Source of the DNA: Allium sativum
Taxonomy: Eukaryota; Streptophyta; Magnoliopsida; Asparagales; Amaryllidaceae
Length of the DNA: 64,000 nucleotides
Assembly (NCBI GenBank): GCA_030737875.1
Contig: CM060923.1
Coordinates: forward strand, 34,154,501 to 34,218,500
Direction: 5' to 3'
The notes beneath the pieces were generated by a model. It ran no database searches, was not told where the DNA came from, and saw only the letters and a program-made list of their open reading frames with translations. A program made the position numbers and the translations under genes. Shown here one piece after another: positions 61,496-64,000 of this stretch (positions are counted from its first letter, which is position 1; each line of letters begins with the position of its first letter).

Positions 61496-61595
61496 ATGTC
61501 ACGTCGAGGTACTGCAGAAGAAAAAACTGCTGCCAAAGGGAGTGGCGATGCCATACGCAAAAAGGAAGAGACTCGTGGAATGACAGAGGCAAATA
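61496..61595 (+). pseudogene. rps7: Plastid rps7 fragment with internal deletion (NUPT)
   Basis: The frame begins MSRRGTAEEKTA, the invariant N-terminus of plant chloroplast ribosomal protein S7, and passes directly into AKGSGDAIRKKEET and a diverged EAN, which belong to its C-terminus. About 115 of the usual 155 residues are missing at a junction after ACTGC (61,526-61,530), where both parental sequences carry TGC. The last residues (AFAHFR in the family) are replaced by unrelated sequence. The ORF's upstream part (from 61,445) is not rps7. It is a broken copy of organelle DNA in the nucleus, inside LTR F. Confidence 0.88.
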
Positions 61596-61964
61596 GTTCC
61601 TCCCGCCTGTATTTAGTAGCATTACACTGAGAATACTTTTTTCTGTAAATACTGCATATTTGATTTCATCCATAACTTGAATGAATTTTTGACCATAAAA
61701 AAAAATTCTTTTTTTTTTCTTTTACACGAATTTTACCGATCAGGAAAAATAAAAACCTAATATGTAATTGGAGAACATGCAAACATATAAACTGGAATAG
61801 GTAACTTAGTTGGACGCTAAGTAACGTAGCTTTGGATTGTATAAAAAGGATAAACATTAATTAGGGATGTTTAATACTACCTAGGAATATAACATGAGGT
61901 TATATTAGGCTTATTAATCAACTTAAATTGTGTTAAGTTAAATTGGAGGTAAATAAATAAGCTA

Positions 61965-62133
61965 AGGCAGTGGAGTCTGTTCTAGCAGCGTGGGGCTGAT
62001 TGGGAAAAATAGGTGGCTTGTAGGTCCATTCCGGTAGTATGGGGGCTGATTGGGTAAAATAAGAGGCCTAATAAAATAATAAAACTGTAGTGGAGTCTGT
62101 TCCGGCAGCGTGAGGTTGATTGGGGAAAATAAG
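61965..62133 (+). repeat. Degenerate tandem repeats in F
   Basis: Three units built on 'gtggggctgattggg' and 'aaaataag', the outer two also sharing 'gtggagtctgttc'. Confidence 0.85.
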
Positions 62134-62869
62134 TGTGTAATGTCTCAGAAATTTTGACAACTGGAACGAGAAATTAATTAAAGATTTGATTTCAGACAAT
62201 CAATTTTTATATTGATATTGGAGTTATAAATTTAAAATTAAATATAATTTTGTGTATGAATTGAATCTAATATTTAATTTAGATTGGTGGATAGAAATCA
62301 AATGTTTATTGTGAAATATCTGAATTTAATTTGGTGGGATATTTGAATTGGATTTAAAATTTTGTGAGAAAATATCCACGGTTGAATTTAAAAATGTTCA
62401 ATTTAATTTAAATAAATGTTATTAACGTTAAGATGAATTGTAGATTTTATTTGAGATATATGGAAACTGGTTTAGATATGTGTGTGTATATATATATATA
62501 ATTAATTTAACATTTCAAGTTTTGTAATGAACGGAGTTGTCGATTAACTAGCAGAATAAAATCAGAGAACCAGTAAATAATTTAAAAATAAAATATTGTG
62601 GTACACAAACGAAGTCCGATTACAATTAAATTAATTTTATCGGATTCAGAAAGCGAAGACAAAGAGGTGCATATGATTTTTGTCGCATTTGGAAGTTTTG
62701 TTGACGGTACGAATATTGAGCGATCGACGGTAGTTCATGGTAAAGCTTAATATTTAAAATTTAATATCGTTACTGCCTACCCCAAATAATTCGCGCAGGC
62801 CTATCTGCTCATTTCGCAACTGCCCTATAACCTATGATATTAAGTTATTCTTATCCCTAACTTCGCTGC

Positions 62870-62876
62870 TATAAAT
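62870..62876 (+). promoter_or_regulatory. TATA box of G
   Basis: TATAAAT in 'gctgctataaatctcac', then CT-rich leader. Confidence 0.6.
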
Positions 62877-62899
62877 CTCACTACTCTCCCCAAATTCCT

Positions 62900-63356
62900 T
62901 CAGCAAAATCAGTTCTTCCTCGAATGTACTTTCCATAATTTCATTCAGTTAAAAATCAGTCGTTCTCATTCACTTCGATGAAGTAAAAATTAATCCCCTT
63001 TTCCATTTTATGGTAGCCAATAACCCTAATCCCCTTTTCAATTTGATGGCTTCCTCCCCAATCGACCGTCACTCCATCACCTCCGATCAAAGGCCATGGC
63101 CTCCCCCAAAAATACACCACTCCACTCAAAATCTAAATCGCGCTCTTTCATCCTGTGAACCCTAACTTCCATCGCTCCTTCTCATTTCCTCTTGGTTGTC
63201 GTCACCACCGCGTCATCCACCGGAGCTCGTGCCACCGCGAATGAAGCCTCCAACGTCGAAGGGGCAGTCCACCGTGAACACCATGCCATCCGTCTGTCAT
63301 TGTTCGCTGGCAAAGATCTCCACCTCCGCCGTTCTTTCCCATCATAAGACCGCATG
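62900..63356 (+). other. Predicted G leader exon (C-rich)
   Basis: GC-richer than its surroundings and ends at CATG|GTGAGT (intron from 63,357). It contains a 51-codon frame (63,010-63,165, MVANNPNPLFN...) and a second, shorter one from 63,240. Both are serine/proline-rich with no recognisable family. It may equally be the first exon of a host gene whose remainder lies to the right. Confidence 0.4.
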
Positions 63357-64000
63357 GTGAGTATTTACTCACGATTTACACCTTTTTCAAGTAGTTGATT
63401 TCAGTTAAATTAGAAATATGATAGCCAAGACCTTTGATATTGAACTATCGCCTTGTTCTTGCTTTACTTGTGCTGCTTTCAAACTGAATGTACACCATGC
63501 CTGATTGTTTACTTTGTCAAATGCTAAAACTGACTTATATATATATTGAGTTTATATGTTGGGTTTTTATGATATTGAACTGTTTTTTGGCGTACTCCAT
63601 CCTGACCAATGTCATATTATGTATTTGATAACTGCCATGGTTGCATTCAAACTGAAGACAAATTGTTAATATGTTACCATTATTGGATTCACATTTTGTT
63701 GCTATTTATAAAGTTAAACTCTGAAACTAATGGTTTGAAAGTTTGGAACAACTCGAGAAATATATCTAAATACAATAATATAATGGGAGAACGACTTAAA
63801 AATTTATATGGTTTCATACTTAAATTCAGTGCAGTAAAACATAATTATGCTGATATATGCCTGCAGTATTTGATTTAAACACCTATGGTGGTCAAGAGTT
63901 AATATCTACATTAATAAGTAGAATATGACATAAGATTTTGTTTTTATTTTTAATAAAAAAAGGGAAACTTGAACATTCTTTTGTCTTGCATGAAAATCTG
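63357..64000 (+). other. Intron-like AT-rich sequence
   Basis: T-rich, stop-dense sequence downstream of the G donor. The 89-codon frame at 63,609-63,878 has no recognisable features. No acceptor can be chosen with confidence. Confidence 0.4.

Larger units (their letters stand above)
60277..62135 (+). mobile_element. LTR F (partial), inserted in the D 3' LTR
   Basis: TGTAACAACCTG start directly after 'ctaatga', where D continues 'ttgatatg' in its other LTR. U3 has CGACC/GGTCG motifs, TATA, a leader and a donor, like the other LTRs. Its end is not in the window, as G interrupts it. Confidence 0.7.
62136..64000 (+). mobile_element. LTR G (partial, runs off the window)
   Basis: TGTAATGTCTCAG start, U3 with 'acgaagtccgattacaat', TATA, exon-like leader and donor in the standard order. 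No second copy is in the window, so the assignment rests on architecture alone. Confidence 0.5.

Overview
This is nuclear DNA of a flowering plant, almost certainly gene-poor heterochromatin. It is AT-rich and holds no intact protein-coding gene that I can recognise. It is built almost entirely of nested LTR retrotransposons. Their ends (TGTAAY...GTTACA), initiator-tRNA-Met primer sites (TGGTATCAGAGC) and AAGTGGGGGAG-type polypurine tracts are typical of plant Ty3/gypsy elements. The species cannot be named from the sequence.

Layout. 1-12,280: element E1 (minus strand, left end outside the window), LTRs about 6 kb, internal domain 1.05 kb. 12,281-19,056: single-copy AT-rich DNA that looks like a decayed minus-strand transcription unit. 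19,057-52,808: one LTR (C, minus) split into four pieces by three later insertions. These are E2 (19,594-33,459, TSD ACATT, two 6.7-kb LTRs around a 401-bp internal domain), E3 (34,012-44,885, plus strand, TSD ATTAA, two 4.6-kb LTRs around 1.7 kb) and a solo LTR of the E1 family (45,548-50,798, TSD ATTAT). 52,809-60,276: element D (plus), whose 5' LTR was hit by C and whose 3' LTR was hit by F. 60,277-62,135: start of LTR F (plus), which carries a rearranged scrap of plastid rps7. 62,136-64,000: start of LTR G (plus).

None of the elements carries gag or pol, so all look non-autonomous (LARD-like), with LTRs longer than the internal domain. The LTRs share an unusual plan: TATA box, a short exon-like leader (often GC-rich) ending in a consensus 5' splice site, kilobases of intron-like sequence packed with tandem short hairpins, then a 3' splice site and a short terminal exon near the LTR end. 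In E3 the whole unit (TATA, GTAAGT donor, pyrimidine tract/CAG acceptor, AATAAA) is visible in both LTRs.

The strongest candidates for undescribed biology are: (1) a stem-loop just downstream of the primer-binding site in E1, E2 and D whose paired bases covary, a likely packaging or dimerisation signal; (2) hairpin arrays with family-specific arm sequences filling the LTR introns; (3) intron ends that are complementary to each other in E1 and E2; and (4) the extreme LTR-to-internal length ratio of E2. All coordinates were read by eye; identity statements are visual estimates.
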